From assembly GCA_019693395.1 (NCBI GenBank), contig JAAMXP010003937.1, positions 1-34,827 of the forward strand: a stretch of DNA of 34,827 nt. The letters run 5' to 3'. The stretch comes from Ettlia oleoabundans. Lineage: Eukaryota; Chlorophyta; Chlorophyceae; Chlamydomonadales. Every line of letters starts with the position of its first letter. The first letter of the stretch is position 1. The notes beneath the pieces were generated by a model. That model ran no database searches. It saw only the letters and a list, made by a program, of their open reading frames with translations, and was not told the DNA's origin. Below are positions 1-11,600 of the stretch, piece after piece. The position numbers and the translations under genes are program-made.

Positions 1-254
1 GGGGGGGCACAAGCAGCCACAGCGCGAGCTATGCCGCAGCGTGCGTTTTGCACAAAGCTAATGCCATCTGGTTCTTGCCGGTGATACTCACTTCTGCCTT
101 TGGCTTGCTTGGCCTTCGTGTCTGCTCAGCTGTGAGTTTTATCATACCCTGGCTGCCCTAGGTGTACAGCAGTCCCTTTTGCCCAGTGCTCGGTCAAGCC
201 AAGATGCTGCATGTGCCATGCCTTCCCATGCTCCTGTGCCACCACCTCCCGCAG

Positions 255-3200
255 GCGCTGTGTGTGTGTCCCACCCGCGAGCTGGTCGTGCAGAACCAGA
301 TGGTGCTGGAGCGCATGGGCAAGTTTACAGGTGGGCAGGTACAAGATGGGGCATGCGGCGGTGGCTGTGGGTCGCTGCAGGGTGTCGGGGTGAGTGGCAC
401 CTTTATTGACTGGTGAGTGAGCATCATGTGCACAGCAAGTTGCCAGGTGGGTGCAGAGGTGACTCACAAACTGACAACATCAGTGAAGCACCATTGCTGT
501 CTAGCTCCTGGTTTTAATCTGCCATTTGTGGCATTGTCTCGCAGGCATCACCTGCACCAGCACCGCAGCAGCAGATTACACCATGTCGCGGCGCACACGC
601 ATCACAGACCAGGCAAGCTCTTCCTTCCTGTGCCCTCGCCCAGGGCACAGGCTGACCCTGGGCTCAGTTACGCCACAGATGAAAGGGTCAACAGTCTTGC
701 ATCTAACCAAACAGCCAACGCAGCAATGTTCATCATTATGCTGTGTCCTCATGCCCTTTGTAGTAACACAAGTTACTAATCAACCATGAGACTTAGCGCA
801 GCTTGGCATGAGCACTGCCCGCCTCTGCTTTAGCCACCTTGTTACCACCTTACTCCCCTCCTTTTCATGCAACCTGCCCCATCCTCGCACCGCAGGTCAT
901 CATTGGCACGCACGGCAAGCTGCGGGACTGGATGCAGAAACGGGTGCTGGACGTGCGCAACATTCGTATACTCGTGTTTGACGAAGCAGACGAAATGCTG
1001 AAAGTGGGTTGGGTGTTGCATTGTATGGTGGCGGGTGGGAGGTTGGCAGTGGTGAGCACTCGCAGTGGATCGTTGTGTTGCGAAGAGTGTTGGGCAAGTT
1101 GGGGCGGTGCCAGGGTGCTGGGGTGGCAGGCAGCAATTGAGGTGGTCGGTATCGAGCGAAGTATGCAGTCTGGCAGTCTGGCATTATGGCATTATGGCAG
1201 GAAGTGGATCAGAATACTGCCCGTTGCCGCTTCTAGCAGCTACTCTTTCTTGCACGTTCACCCGCATTTGCCCTTGTGATGCTCTAGCCTCTTTGTGCTC
1301 ATGTTCTGTATGCTCGGTGATCGTGCCTCACCTGTCCTTGCTTTCTGCCGCTTCACACCCGTGCCACAGCAAGACGCGTTTGCAGACGACACAGTGCGCA
1401 TGATCAAGCAGCTGCGTGCGGCAAACCCGCAGATACAGGTGGGACATGGTGGGTGGTAATTGACTCGGCTTGTTTGCATACTGCTCTGTTGTTTGAATCT
1501 CTCAGGTTCCAAGCACAATCGAGGTATCTTTCTGGTTTCCGCTGGCATGCCTCCAGTCTGGCTCTTGATTTCTGTTCTACAGCTGTTCCACTCAATCGAA
1601 ACAATCCACAGGACTCGCCTTTCCTCTTCCTCCCGACCCTTGCTACAGATACTTCTCTTTAGCGCCACCTTCAACGAGAGGGTCAAGCGCTTTGCGCAGA
1701 AAATCGTGCCAGATGCAAACCAGGTGCGTGTGGCCAGCAGCTGGCTGTTTCCTGGTGTCTGGTGGGTGTGGGTTTGATTTGGTGGAGGTCGGGGCCAAGC
1801 GCACCCGCCCCAGCTTAAGGCGTCTTGAAAGGTGCAGCTGGGGGTCCCTTTGCATTGTAGCCGTCCTCATGCATGGTACCTCACTGCTGTGCTTTAGCGC
1901 AGCTTTGCCTTACCTTTTCGTCCTGCTTGGCCTTCCGCCACCCACCTTCCACCCTACTGCAGGTGTTCATCCCCAAGGAGGAGCTGTCGTTGGACGTGAT
2001 CAAGCAGTACCGAGTGGTGCGTTGTACTGCCGTCGGCAGGCCAGGCTGATTTTGCCAGTCGATCCTGTGCTGCAGTTAGTCCCTGCACATGCAGGTGCCT
2101 GGTTGAATCACGTGCTTAAGGTGCCCTATGATGTCCTCAGCACTCCTGTCCTCAGAATAAGCCTAGTGGGCATCCACCTGCCTGCCCCTGATTTGCCGCC
2201 CCATTTGTACTGCAGTACTGCCCCAGCGGCGCCGACAAGGCCAAGGTGTTGAAGGACATGATCTTTCCCCTGGTGAGCAGCTGGCAGTACCACACCACTG
2301 TACTGTTTGATCTGTTCTGAACATTGTTCCCAGCCTGTCACACTGATGCAAATTGGAGGTTGGCGACTGCTGTTCACTCTGTGTAATGCTGTGCTGTGGT
2401 GTTTAGGGCAGCCTGGAGCAGGAGCTGCGCATTGCTGCAACTGCTGTTGCTTGCCATTAGCACTCGCACTCTTGACGTGTTCTTTGTCAATGCGCCGCAG
2501 TGTGAGAAGCTGGGTCAGACCATCATATTTGTGCGAACGAGAGACACGGCACGCTCGTTACACGCAGTGGTGGGTGCCGGCTGACATAGGCTGCCTGCTT
2601 TTGTGCAGCGGTGCCTCTTCTGCAACAGCCTCCATGCTTCCATGGGGGCACACATCTCCCACCATGTGCCGCGCTGCTGTTATTGCCAAGGGTGTCACAC
2701 GTTACGAATTTGTGTTGTCGTTGCCTGCTGTTTGCATTACTACATAGCACCATGGTATCTTCACACATGTTTGTGGCGTTCATCACTCTTCCTTGCAGAT
2801 GGAGTCTGAGGGGCACAAGTGCACGTCCATTGAGGGCGGCATGGAGAAGCAGGCCCGAGACAAGGTGGTCAAGGAGTTCAGGCGAGCGGAGATGGTTGTT
2901 GGTGGGATGGGACAAAGGGAGCGGAGGGGTGCCGATGGGGGCGGGGGTATGGAAAGCAGGTCGAGGAAGGAGGCTTGCTCAGTACGAAGGTATGAGGAGG
3001 TGGCAGCTGTTGTGGGGCAGGTCAAGCAGACGGGCGTGGGCAGTCAATCTGTGAAGATTGTCGCTACGCAGGTATTGCTGCATTTCTTGCCTGCCAGCGT
3101 TGGTCAGGGCTGCACAAGCAGCGCGTGCAGGCAGATGAGCCATCTCTGGCCCTAACCTCCAACCGATTCCCTGCCTGCTGCCATACCACTTCTCCATTTG

Positions 3201-4607
3201 CTGCTTGCTGCCCCTCAGCATTCATCGCCACCCCCCTGCTGCTGCTGCCATTGCGGTGAGGCCTTGCTGCTGTGCTACTGCTGCCATTGCGCAGTTGCCT
3301 CTGCAGTGTTACACCATCCCCTCATCTCTGCCTTGCTGACTTAAATATTGCAGGGACGGTACCACCAAGATCCTTATATCAACAGACGTATTGTCCCGCG
3401 GCTTTGACGTCACACAGGTGCCTGGCACTAGTGTGTGCTGCCTTGCGCTCTGCTGTGCTGCGCTCGGTTGTGCTGCGCCGTGCTGTGCTGTGCATGTCAG
3501 GAGTTCGTGCATGCTGTGGATGAACGGCCTCCCTTGAACTCTCTGAGCTGGATGTTGGAACGCCCATGAAGCCTCTGCATCATGCGGCAAGATGTGGCCC
3601 GGAAAGCGGTGCACCAACGCCTTTGAGTTGCTTGGAATGGCCATACCACTTCAGGGGGTGAAAGTTACAGGGTTTGAGTTACACGGCTTCCCATGTTCAT
3701 ACGGTCCTTGCCTCCATGCAGGTCACCCTAGTGATCAACTTTGACGTACCCGTTGAGCGCGACCTGCGCACACCCGCCTTTGAGACCTACCTGCACCGCA
3801 TTGGGCGCAGCGGACGTTTTGGGCGCAAGGGAGCGGCGTTCAACCTTGTCACTGGCGAGACGGTGGGTGGGGGAGTGAAAACGGGGTGGTGTTCGCTTAT
3901 ATGGCTGGTGGCTGGGGGATTTGTGGATGGGTGGCGTCGGTCTGTGGATGGATGTCTGTGTTGCATGGCTAGGGATTGGGGCTAGGAGCTTGTGATTGCC
4001 ACGCTACCATATGGAGCGGCTGAGGTAATGCCACATGCGTTAAGGGGGTGGGGTATCACCCCATTGCCTCTTGCCTCAAGCAAAGTATGGTTGCCCTTTG
4101 AAAGCCAGGAACCTGTCGTCTGCCGTTGCTGCCGGGTGTGGCTTTCATCCCCGAGCATGAAGCCAGGCTGCATGTTGGGTACTAGCCTGTTTCTCCCCAG
4201 TGCAGCACCGTTGTCGCAGCTGCTCCTGCTCTTCGTTGTGTTCCTCGTCTTGAGCTTGCCCCTGTTGTGTTGTTCCCCCTCCCCTTCTGCAGGAGCGGCG
4301 TGTGATTGACGAGATCCAGGCCTACTTCAAGCACGACATCCCAGGTAGGAGGCAGGGCCAGCAGAGCTAGTGGGTGGCTGGCTCGCCGCCCAAGGGGTGG
4401 CCCTGACGGGTTGCTGCCATGCCCCGCTGCATGTTGTTGTGGGCAAACGAGGGGGCCAGCAAGGGGTGTTAAGCACAACCCTACCACAGCATCAACAATT
4501 ACTTGCTGTAAACACCCATATCCTGCCTGTATGCTGCAGAGGTGCCACATAACGACGAGGAGCGGTTTGTGGAGGTGCTGCGCAAGGCGGGGCTTACAGA
4601 CGGATGA
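255..4607 (+). CDS. DBP5/DDX19 (LOS4-like) DEAD-box RNA helicase, 5' partial
   Basis: ATP-dependent RNA helicase of the DBP5/DDX19 family, which remodels mRNPs during nuclear mRNA export at the pore. Thirteen exons are visible: 255-330, 545-612, 896-1003, 1370-1438, 1649-1723, 1963-2016, 2216-2272, 2501-2569, 2799-2881, 3354-3417, 3722-3862, 4293-4344 and 4540-4607. They join in one frame (327 codons plus stop). Motifs seen in order: PTREL, the GTHGKLRDW loop, [24 protein letters not shown] and [11 protein letters not shown]. The block [14 protein letters not shown] before ETYLHRIGR and the C-terminal [13 protein letters not shown] are typical of DBP5 rather than eIF4A. The Q motif and Walker A lie upstream of the window. 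The introns after 612 and 2881 start with GC, not GT. The exon before 255 could not be located. Family assignment is firm; exon edges are inferred from frame. Confidence 0.9.
3437..3497. repeat. Degenerate GTGCT-type pentamer repeat in helicase intron
   Basis: The intron 3418-3721 begins with an imperfect array of pentamers such as TGCTG and TGCGC. Its unit resembles that of the cleaner array in the IPT9-like intron. It is intronic and non-coding. Confidence 0.7.
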
Positions 4608-5499
4608 GCTCGTCACAGCTGCCAAGCTGGATCCTTTGCCGCTGCCATTAAGATTCATGCTTATGTTATCATGTTATGAGATGCTGTCCTCGCGTTCTAG
4701 GTGCACTAGCAGTGACGTGCATGATTACCACATCAGTTGCTATGGTGCTGATGTGTCGGACATGACACAGCGCCACTTGAGTTGTAAGCGCTTCTTAAGA
4801 TGTATCTACCTTGCCAGTCACAGACCATGCAGCGACAGAGGCTTGCAAACATAAGAGTCCGGCCACCAGTGGTGACCTGGCAGCAGCTGCAACAGTGCGT
4901 CAGCATCTGGGGTATTGGACTTATGTGCTGGGGTATTGCGATATGGTAAGATTCGGTGGGCCAGCTTGCCGGGCGAGCGGTTGCCTGTGGTTGGGTAGAG
5001 ATGGCGGCATGCGGGTTTGGGCGGCATTCTTGGCCGGGCGCCCATCTGGCAGCGAGGCACAGGTGTGATGGACATGTGGTTTACTGTCTGGTGGCTCTGT
5101 CTTATTGCCCCCCGATGCAGAACTGCTGGTTTCCAGGTTCCTGGGCACAACCGCCCCAGCAGGCAGCTTGCTGCAGGGATGTGAGCCTAATTGAAGCGTT
5201 GCCCCCGCTCGACCCTGCTTTGGCGGTTGTGCTGCAGCGGTCCCTGATGTGGGGCATTGGATGCCTGTGCTTGCGTCTCTCACAGCATGTTCGTATCATC
5301 AATACACCTGCAGCAGGGTGGGTCAGGCAAGCCTAAGGTGGCGCTGTGCAGCCTCCACGTGGTGCTGCTACGTGGCGGCCGCCGGTAGTGCTGGCGCCAC
5401 CTGTCTTTGACATGGGCTGGCATTTCATATCCTTGGCATATGCACTTGTTTGGAGACTACAATCTGTTGTCGTAAGCGTCAGCCTTGGCAAAGGTCGTC
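4608..5499. other. Intergenic region: helicase 3' UTR and PFC1 upstream region
   Basis: No exon could be supported here on either strand. A TGTAA pentamer, the usual polyadenylation signal of chlorophycean algae, occurs at 4783-4787, about 175 nt after the helicase stop, and is a plausible 3' end signal. The remainder should contain the promoter and 5' UTR of the downstream methyltransferase, possibly with an untranslated exon. No clear TATA box was recognised. Confidence 0.4.
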
Positions 5500-8353
5500 A
5501 TGTGGGCGCAATGCGGTGCAGCCAAGCTCACATATGTGAACAAAGCGCCTTGGCAGGCTCGTAATGGCAGCAAGCCAGGCATGTTACTTGATGCGACGGT
5601 GCCCCGGCCGCTGCAGCCGCCATCTGCATTGCAGCGGGAGCGCGATACAGAGCCAGTAGCAGCCAACATGCCGTCCAAGGGCTGGCTATGGGACAAGAAG
5701 GCGGCCGATACTCGCAAGCGCCTGCAGGAGCAGAACCTGCGGCCCAAGAAGTGAGCGGCGGCAGGCAGGCAGCAGCGCCATCTGCTGTGCCAGGCTGCAT
5801 TTCCTGCCGCTGGCTGCTGTATTCCTGCAACACCACACTTTAGCGCAGCATTACATATACCCGCACTTTTCTTGGAGGCCAACAAGCATCCAGCTGAACC
5901 CAGCGCTCAGCTGGATGCCTGCAGCCTCCTCAGTACCCGCGCTTGCGCCTCACAGGTATTCATGCCACTCATTGCCAGCTAACCCGCATGACTACCTGCC
6001 TTATGCAGGTCCCTTGGTCAGAATTTTATGCTTGATGATGATGTGCTGGCGGCCATTGTGGAAGCAGCGGAGGTGCAGCCCGGTGACCTTGTGCTGGAGA
6101 TTGGGCCAGGTGATGGGCTGGGTTTGGCTTGTGCAGATCTGGTGGGGAGTTCCGCCAGCAGCTACAGCTGCGCGGCAGGGAGTGAATACGATGGCAGGAG
6201 GGAAAGCGGTTTGGGGTTCTAGATGTCTGGGGCGTGCAGCCGAACTGCCTTTTGGGCACTGCTTGCTGAAGCAGAGGTTGGACTGTGCAACATATGCATC
6301 GCATATGCTCTGAAGGAGAATCCACACCTGGATCTGTTGTTCAAATGGTCCGAAGTTTTGCACCACCACAAACCGCTGTGGTTACTTGCCTCTAGATTGC
6401 TGGTCGCTGGTTTTCGGCAGACACGAGCATGGTTCCCATCACTGGCACCCTTGCCTGCTTGCAATTTCACATGTGCAGGCACAGGCAACCTGACGCGGCA
6501 CTTGCTGGCTAAGGGTGCGCTGGTGACGGCAGTGGAGAAGGACGAAGCGCTGGCTGACCAACTGGCGGCTGAGTTTGCAAAGGTTGGTGCCAGCACCAAG
6601 GTTCAGCGCATGTGCTGGAGCATAGGTTGGATAGGGTGAGGGGTGAGGGATGCTAACGTCTGGGGTCACCTCAATATGCAATCCTGGGCTTGAGCCAACC
6701 GGCCACGCTACTTGCTGGGCCTTACCCTCGCATCCTGCCTTCTGCCCATCGGTTTTGGTACTTGCACAGCCACTAGCGGTGGCATGCAAGCCAAACACTT
6801 TGCATTTGTCCTGGTCACAGCTGGTTGACTGGGGTCAGCGCTTTGCTGGCCCGTCTTGCTGCCGCAGGTGCCAGAGCTGCGTCTGGTGTGTGGCGACATC
6901 CTGCGCCAAAACCTTGACCAGCTGCTGCCGGGCATGCAACGGCACCGCCAGGCCTGGCTGGCCGCGCAGCAGGGAGAGGAGCAGGCACTACCAGCGGCCG
7001 CGACGGATTTTACAGCAGCAGCAGCCACTGAGGGAGAGTCCAGGCCGCACCCACAGGATGTGCAGCAGCCGTCACCTGGCGGGCTGTTGCAACAGCAACA
7101 ACCGCAGCTGGGGCGGCAGCAAGGCCAGCACAAGGTCAAGGTTGTTGCCAACCTGCCGTACTACATCACCAAGGACTGCCTCGGTCTAATGCTGCCACGT
7201 GGGGACGCCATATCTGCACTGTACTTCATGCTGCAGGTGGGGAAAGAACCAGGGGCACAAATCAAGTGCAAGGAGGCGCGGCTCGCGGGCTGCTGCCTTG
7301 GCTAGCCTCCTGCTCCTGCCTGGAGTGCCGTGTGTTGTAGTAGTAAGGATACAGCGTCAGGCTTCTCCTGGCAAGTGTGTTGTTCGTGTTCCACCTCGGC
7401 CTGCCCTCCCACCCCTCAATCCCACTGGCTGCCGCTGCGCCTGGGGGACTGCAGGACGAGGTGGGGTTGCGGCTAACTCAGCAGGACCCTGGAGCTGCTG
7501 ACTGGCGGGCCATGAACTTGCTGACGCAGTACTACAGCCAAGCCAAATATCTGTGAGGAAATGCCGCTATGACTCTAGCCCGGGCATATGCTTGTTGTGA
7601 GTAGCGAGCCCTTGCTCAGGGTGCCAAGCTGTATGGTTTGCTGCAGTCTGCTATTGTCTCTGCGGGCGTTGCTGGTGTTTCCATGCCTGACTTGATAAGA
7701 ACCCCCGTGCAATGGGTTGAATGAAATAAGGGAGACTAACTTGCCATCATAAGCCGTGAATAACCCTGGTTACTAGCAGCAGTGTTACCCAACCATGTCC
7801 CTCGTCCCCCGCAGGTTCCGCATCGACCGCCTCAAGTACCACCCTGCCCCCAAGGTGCACGGCGCTGTTGTGCGCTTTGACCTCACACCGCCGGAGCAGC
7901 GCCTGCGCGTCCCTGCGGAGCACGATTTCTTGAAGCTGGTGAGGCGGGAGTTTCACAGCCAGTGTCTAGATTGTTTTGGCGTTTTTTGCTTTGGGATGCG
8001 CCAAGGCACACAATCAGCCGTGCAGGTGTACGTCGGCCCCCCAACTGTTTTATGTTTTCTGCCGTTCAAGCCGCCGTTTTACTAATTTTCATACTTGTGT
8101 ACAGGTGAAGAAGGCTTTTAGCCAGCGGCGCAAGGTACTGCGTAACTCGCTCCGCCCGCTGCATGAGCCTGCTGAGGTGGCAGCGGCGTTAGAGGCGGTT
8201 GGATTGGGGTCGGAGGTGCGCGCCCAAGACCTCACTCTGCAGCAATTTGGCAGTTTGGCATGGCAGCTGTATGGCAGTGGAGGAGGAAGCGATGTTAGTA
8301 ATGGCGATGGGGAGCATGCAGCTGCAGACGCGACAACGCCAGAGGCCAATTAG
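5500..8353 (+). CDS. PFC1/KsgA-like rRNA adenine N6-dimethyltransferase, probably plastid-targeted
   Basis: S-adenosylmethionine-dependent enzyme that dimethylates two adjacent adenines near the 3' end of small-subunit rRNA. Exons 5500-5750, 6009-6109, 6479-6582, 6868-7236, 7455-7552, 7815-7938 and 8105-8353 join in frame to 431 aa. Seen: RPKKSLGQNFM at the start of the domain, the SAM loop EIGPGTGNLT split across an intron, AVEKD, CGDIL, the catalytic NLPYYI (about residues 247-252), and the C-terminal KKAFSQRRKVLRNSL. The order and spacing follow plant PALEFACE1. The first 80 residues are poor in acidic residues at their beginning and could be a transit peptide, but an upstream exon cannot be excluded. 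About 65 residues of Gln/Ala/Pro-rich sequence are inserted just before NLPY. All introns are GT-AG. The alternative, a mitochondrial or nucleolar DIM1, fits the sequence less well. Confidence 0.88.
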
Positions 8354-8684
8354 TTGATCTTCACCTTGGCTGTTGCCTTCTGCACTGGGATTCGCCGCAC
8401 CCCTACTTGTGTAGTTGCCATCTTCAATGCTGACCTTCACTTTCAACCTTTCTTAGACATCAGCCTTCACTGGCCGTTTGGATCAGCATGACCACAGGGC
8501 GCCCGTGCATGTCAACAGCGTGCGCAGCGGGGAATAGCGCAGTTGGCTCTTCCGCCCTGGTCCTGCCTATCGTGTTTCAGCATTACGGATCAAAGAGTAT
8601 GAAATTCATGATGTATAAGGAGCACTGTGCTGCACAATCCAGCCCGATCAAAACCCTCGAGTGAGCTTCTCAAATTCGGCAGCC
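8354..8684. other. Short intergenic region between PFC1-like and PIN-domain genes
   Basis: A 331-nt gap between two genes on the same strand. It must hold the 3' end of the methyltransferase transcript and the promoter and leader of the next gene. I see no RNA gene or coding exon. The ATG at 8685 is in the context GCAGCCATG, and a GTG 24 nt upstream in the same frame was not taken as the start. Confidence 0.35.
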
Positions 8685-11600
8685 ATGCCGGGCCGCACGG
8701 CATTCAGAGTTGATGGCAGCCTACGCATCAAGCTGAGCGGCGCCGGGCCGCAGGCCCCCGAGCTGTCGCCGGGCTACTCCTGCGGGGGGTATTTTTGGGA
8801 TCCTCCTGCGGGCCATGATCCCTGGGAGCGATACAGGGAGCAACCAAGCTATGGCTGGCCACTGGATGCTGGCGAGCACAGCAGCTGGCACCACCTGCCG
8901 CCGCCGCCGTTTGAGGACAGGTGTTTTAGCTCCCAGCCGCCGCCCCCCTGGCACCACCAGCAGCATTGTTGGCAGCCGCACTGGCAGTCACACCACCAGC
9001 AGCAGTGGGAGTCACATTGGCAGCTTCAGCGGCAGCCTCGCATGCCACCAGAGGCCCCCGGGTGGCACAGAGACCAGTGGCCATCCCCGCAGCAGCAGCC
9101 ACCCGCCCACTACCCGCCCCTGCAGCTGCCTCAGCCCCACAGCACTGCTCCGCTGGAGCGAGCGTGCGCAGCACCTGCTAGTAGCTCGTTGAAAGGAGCA
9201 CCAGCTGCCCCAGCTGCCACCTCACCGAACCGCTCACCAGCTGAGGTTCCCATGGAGCTTAGCACCCCAGTGGCTGGCGGCAAGCAAGCCACACATTCAC
9301 AACGCCGCCCAGCAGCGCTGCCGCCGCTCCCAATGCAGCCTGGCATGCAAAAGCCGCAGCAGCAGCACATGCAGCAGGCAGGTCAGTGCCAGGGGCTGGA
9401 AGCAGAAGCAGGCAGCCCTGGCCAAGGTTCAATGCAGCGCGGCATAGGGTGCTTTGTGCCAAATCTGTTTAGTGGTTATCACTGAACAGCTGGTCACATG
9501 TCGAGCTGCATGCACCAGCAGCCGTAAATTACTCATCAGTCCAATATGCTAGGCGGCTGGAGGTCCAGCTGTCATGCTAAGATCTTATCTCCACATATTG
9601 CTGCTGCTGCTGCTCTGCAGGCAGCCCACCCACGACTCTCCCACGCGAGACGCCTCCTCCGCCTTTGCCTACCAGCACGCCGCCACCCCTGCCGGCAAAG
9701 CCATCCCCGGTGCCTCCCCCGCCTGATGGCTCACCCGCGCCAACCAGCGCAGGAAACCCGCCAGCCCCGCCGCTTCCCACCCCAACCCCACCGCTGCCTG
9801 CCAGCACCACCAAGAGCAGCGGGCCAATGGTACCAGCCTTCATTCAGCGGTTATGGGAGGCAAAGAAGGCATCAGCGGCAGCTGCAGCTGTTGGCAGTTC
9901 CACCAGCGATGAGGAGCAGGAGCAGGTGCCACCTGGTTTTGGTGTAGCAGCGGCAGATGTGCCGATTTGTAGTTCAGCCAATGATGAGGTGCAGGAGCAG
10001 GTGCCACCTGGTTTTGGTGCAGGTGCACAGCTTGCTCAGCGGGTAGAACGTACAGATGATGCTTGTGAGGCAGGTGCTGCTGACTCGGAGCCAGAAGAAG
10101 GGGAGCTAACTGGAGCAGAAAACAGCAGCAGCGTGCCGCTTCGCAGTGGCAGGAGCTATGGTGGTGGGCCACCCTCCCTTGCCGGGCAACATCGAGAGCA
10201 CCGGCAGGGTAACCCCCGTCGGGACAGCTATGACGGTGCTGATAGCATTGTTAGTTATAGCAGCCGGGGTCGCAGCGGAGGCAGCTACAGCAGGCAGAGT
10301 TGGCGGGTGGGGGCAGGGCGTGATGGCAGCAGGGGGCGCAGCAGTGGTAGGAGCTACAGGCACAGCCACAGGTGGCATCGAGAGCGAAGCCTGAGCTGCA
10401 GCAGCGCTGACTCTAGATGCAGTTGCAGCAGTGGAAGCAGCAGCAGCGGTGGTGAAGATGAGGGACGGCAACGGCACCAGCGACGGCAGAGGTCGCAGCG
10501 TTGGCGCTACCGCAGCAGAAGCCGGCGGCGAGGTACAGGGCGGCGGCGTAGCGGTGAGCCGCTACGCCGTGTAGGCGGGGGCGTGGCTGCCAGCAAGAGG
10601 TAAGGAGGGGCGCCCTGGTGCCACGGCTAAGAATCCTCTCGCGGACGGCGCTGCTAAAGCGGCACCTGCCCACATGTTGCCGTTCACCGATAATACTGTC
10701 AAGGCATGCGCCATGTGTTTGACAGCCAGAAGGAGACATGTGCAGGCCACAATGGTGGGCGGCCATGTCTACAATACTCAACCGACCATCTGTCATTGTG
10801 GCGCAGGCGCTGTGCTGCTGTCGCATCTTCATCGGCTGCGCCAGCGGGTGTGCGGGAGGCGCAGCTGTCACTGGCCAGCCTGATGGAGAGCATGTCGGCT
10901 GAGGCAGCCAACCTGCACCGCAAGCTGGGCCGGCTGAGTGTGGCAGAGCGCGAGGGTGCCAGCGGCGGTGGGGGTGGGGGTGCTGACACAGCAGTCAGCG
11001 GCAGCAAAGCAACCCCGGGTGCGCCATCTATTGCTTCGCTTCTGCAAGCAACAGCCACTGCGGCTGCTGGCCTTTGAGGCAAAGAATGAGGAGGGTTTGC
11101 GCTTGCGCATTGTTGGCGCTTGGGCGCTTCGGGTTTGCGCGTGACTATGTTGACTAAGACCAGGCTAACTGCTGAGAGGTGATTCAACGGGTCCTGATTG
11201 CAATGCAGGAGCCAGCGCCTCGCAGCCCGCCAGCTCAGCGGCTGCTGACATGGAGCGTCAGCTGGCAGCACTTTCCTCCAAGCTGGGCCAGCTCACGCTG
11301 TGCCTGCACTCCATGCAGCACCAACAGGCGCCGCTGGCCGCAGCAGGGGCGGAGGGCCACCACAGGCAAGACGCCCGCTGTCAAACATCTTTGCGTGCAC
11401 ATGCAGTTGTACAATCCAGCGCAACCAAGCCCCAGGCTGCCCTTCTGACAGCTCACCGCCTCGATTTCGTCTTGCCTTGCCGGGCTCTCTCCTCCTTCGT
11501 TTCCTGGCAGCCCATATGCCTTGAGGCCACTCTGCCGGTAGTCTGGTAGCTCTGCAGGCTGTGTTGCTTTAGCCTTAATAGTACCGCCCCTTCGTCGCCC

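Noticed and set aside
1..40. Upstream helicase exon ending at 40 before GTGCGT
   Set aside because: The phase fits, but the translation (KQPQRELCRS) does not resemble the residues before PTREL in DBP5 proteins.
2882..2910. Extension of the helicase exon to the GT near 2896
   Set aside because: It puts the next exon ([11 protein letters not shown]) out of frame. The GC donor at 2882 gives exact family spacing.
6708..7151. Antisense ORF over the Gln-rich insert of the PFC1-like gene
   Set aside because: Its Cys/Gly-rich translation is the mirror of CAG-type repeats on the coding strand.
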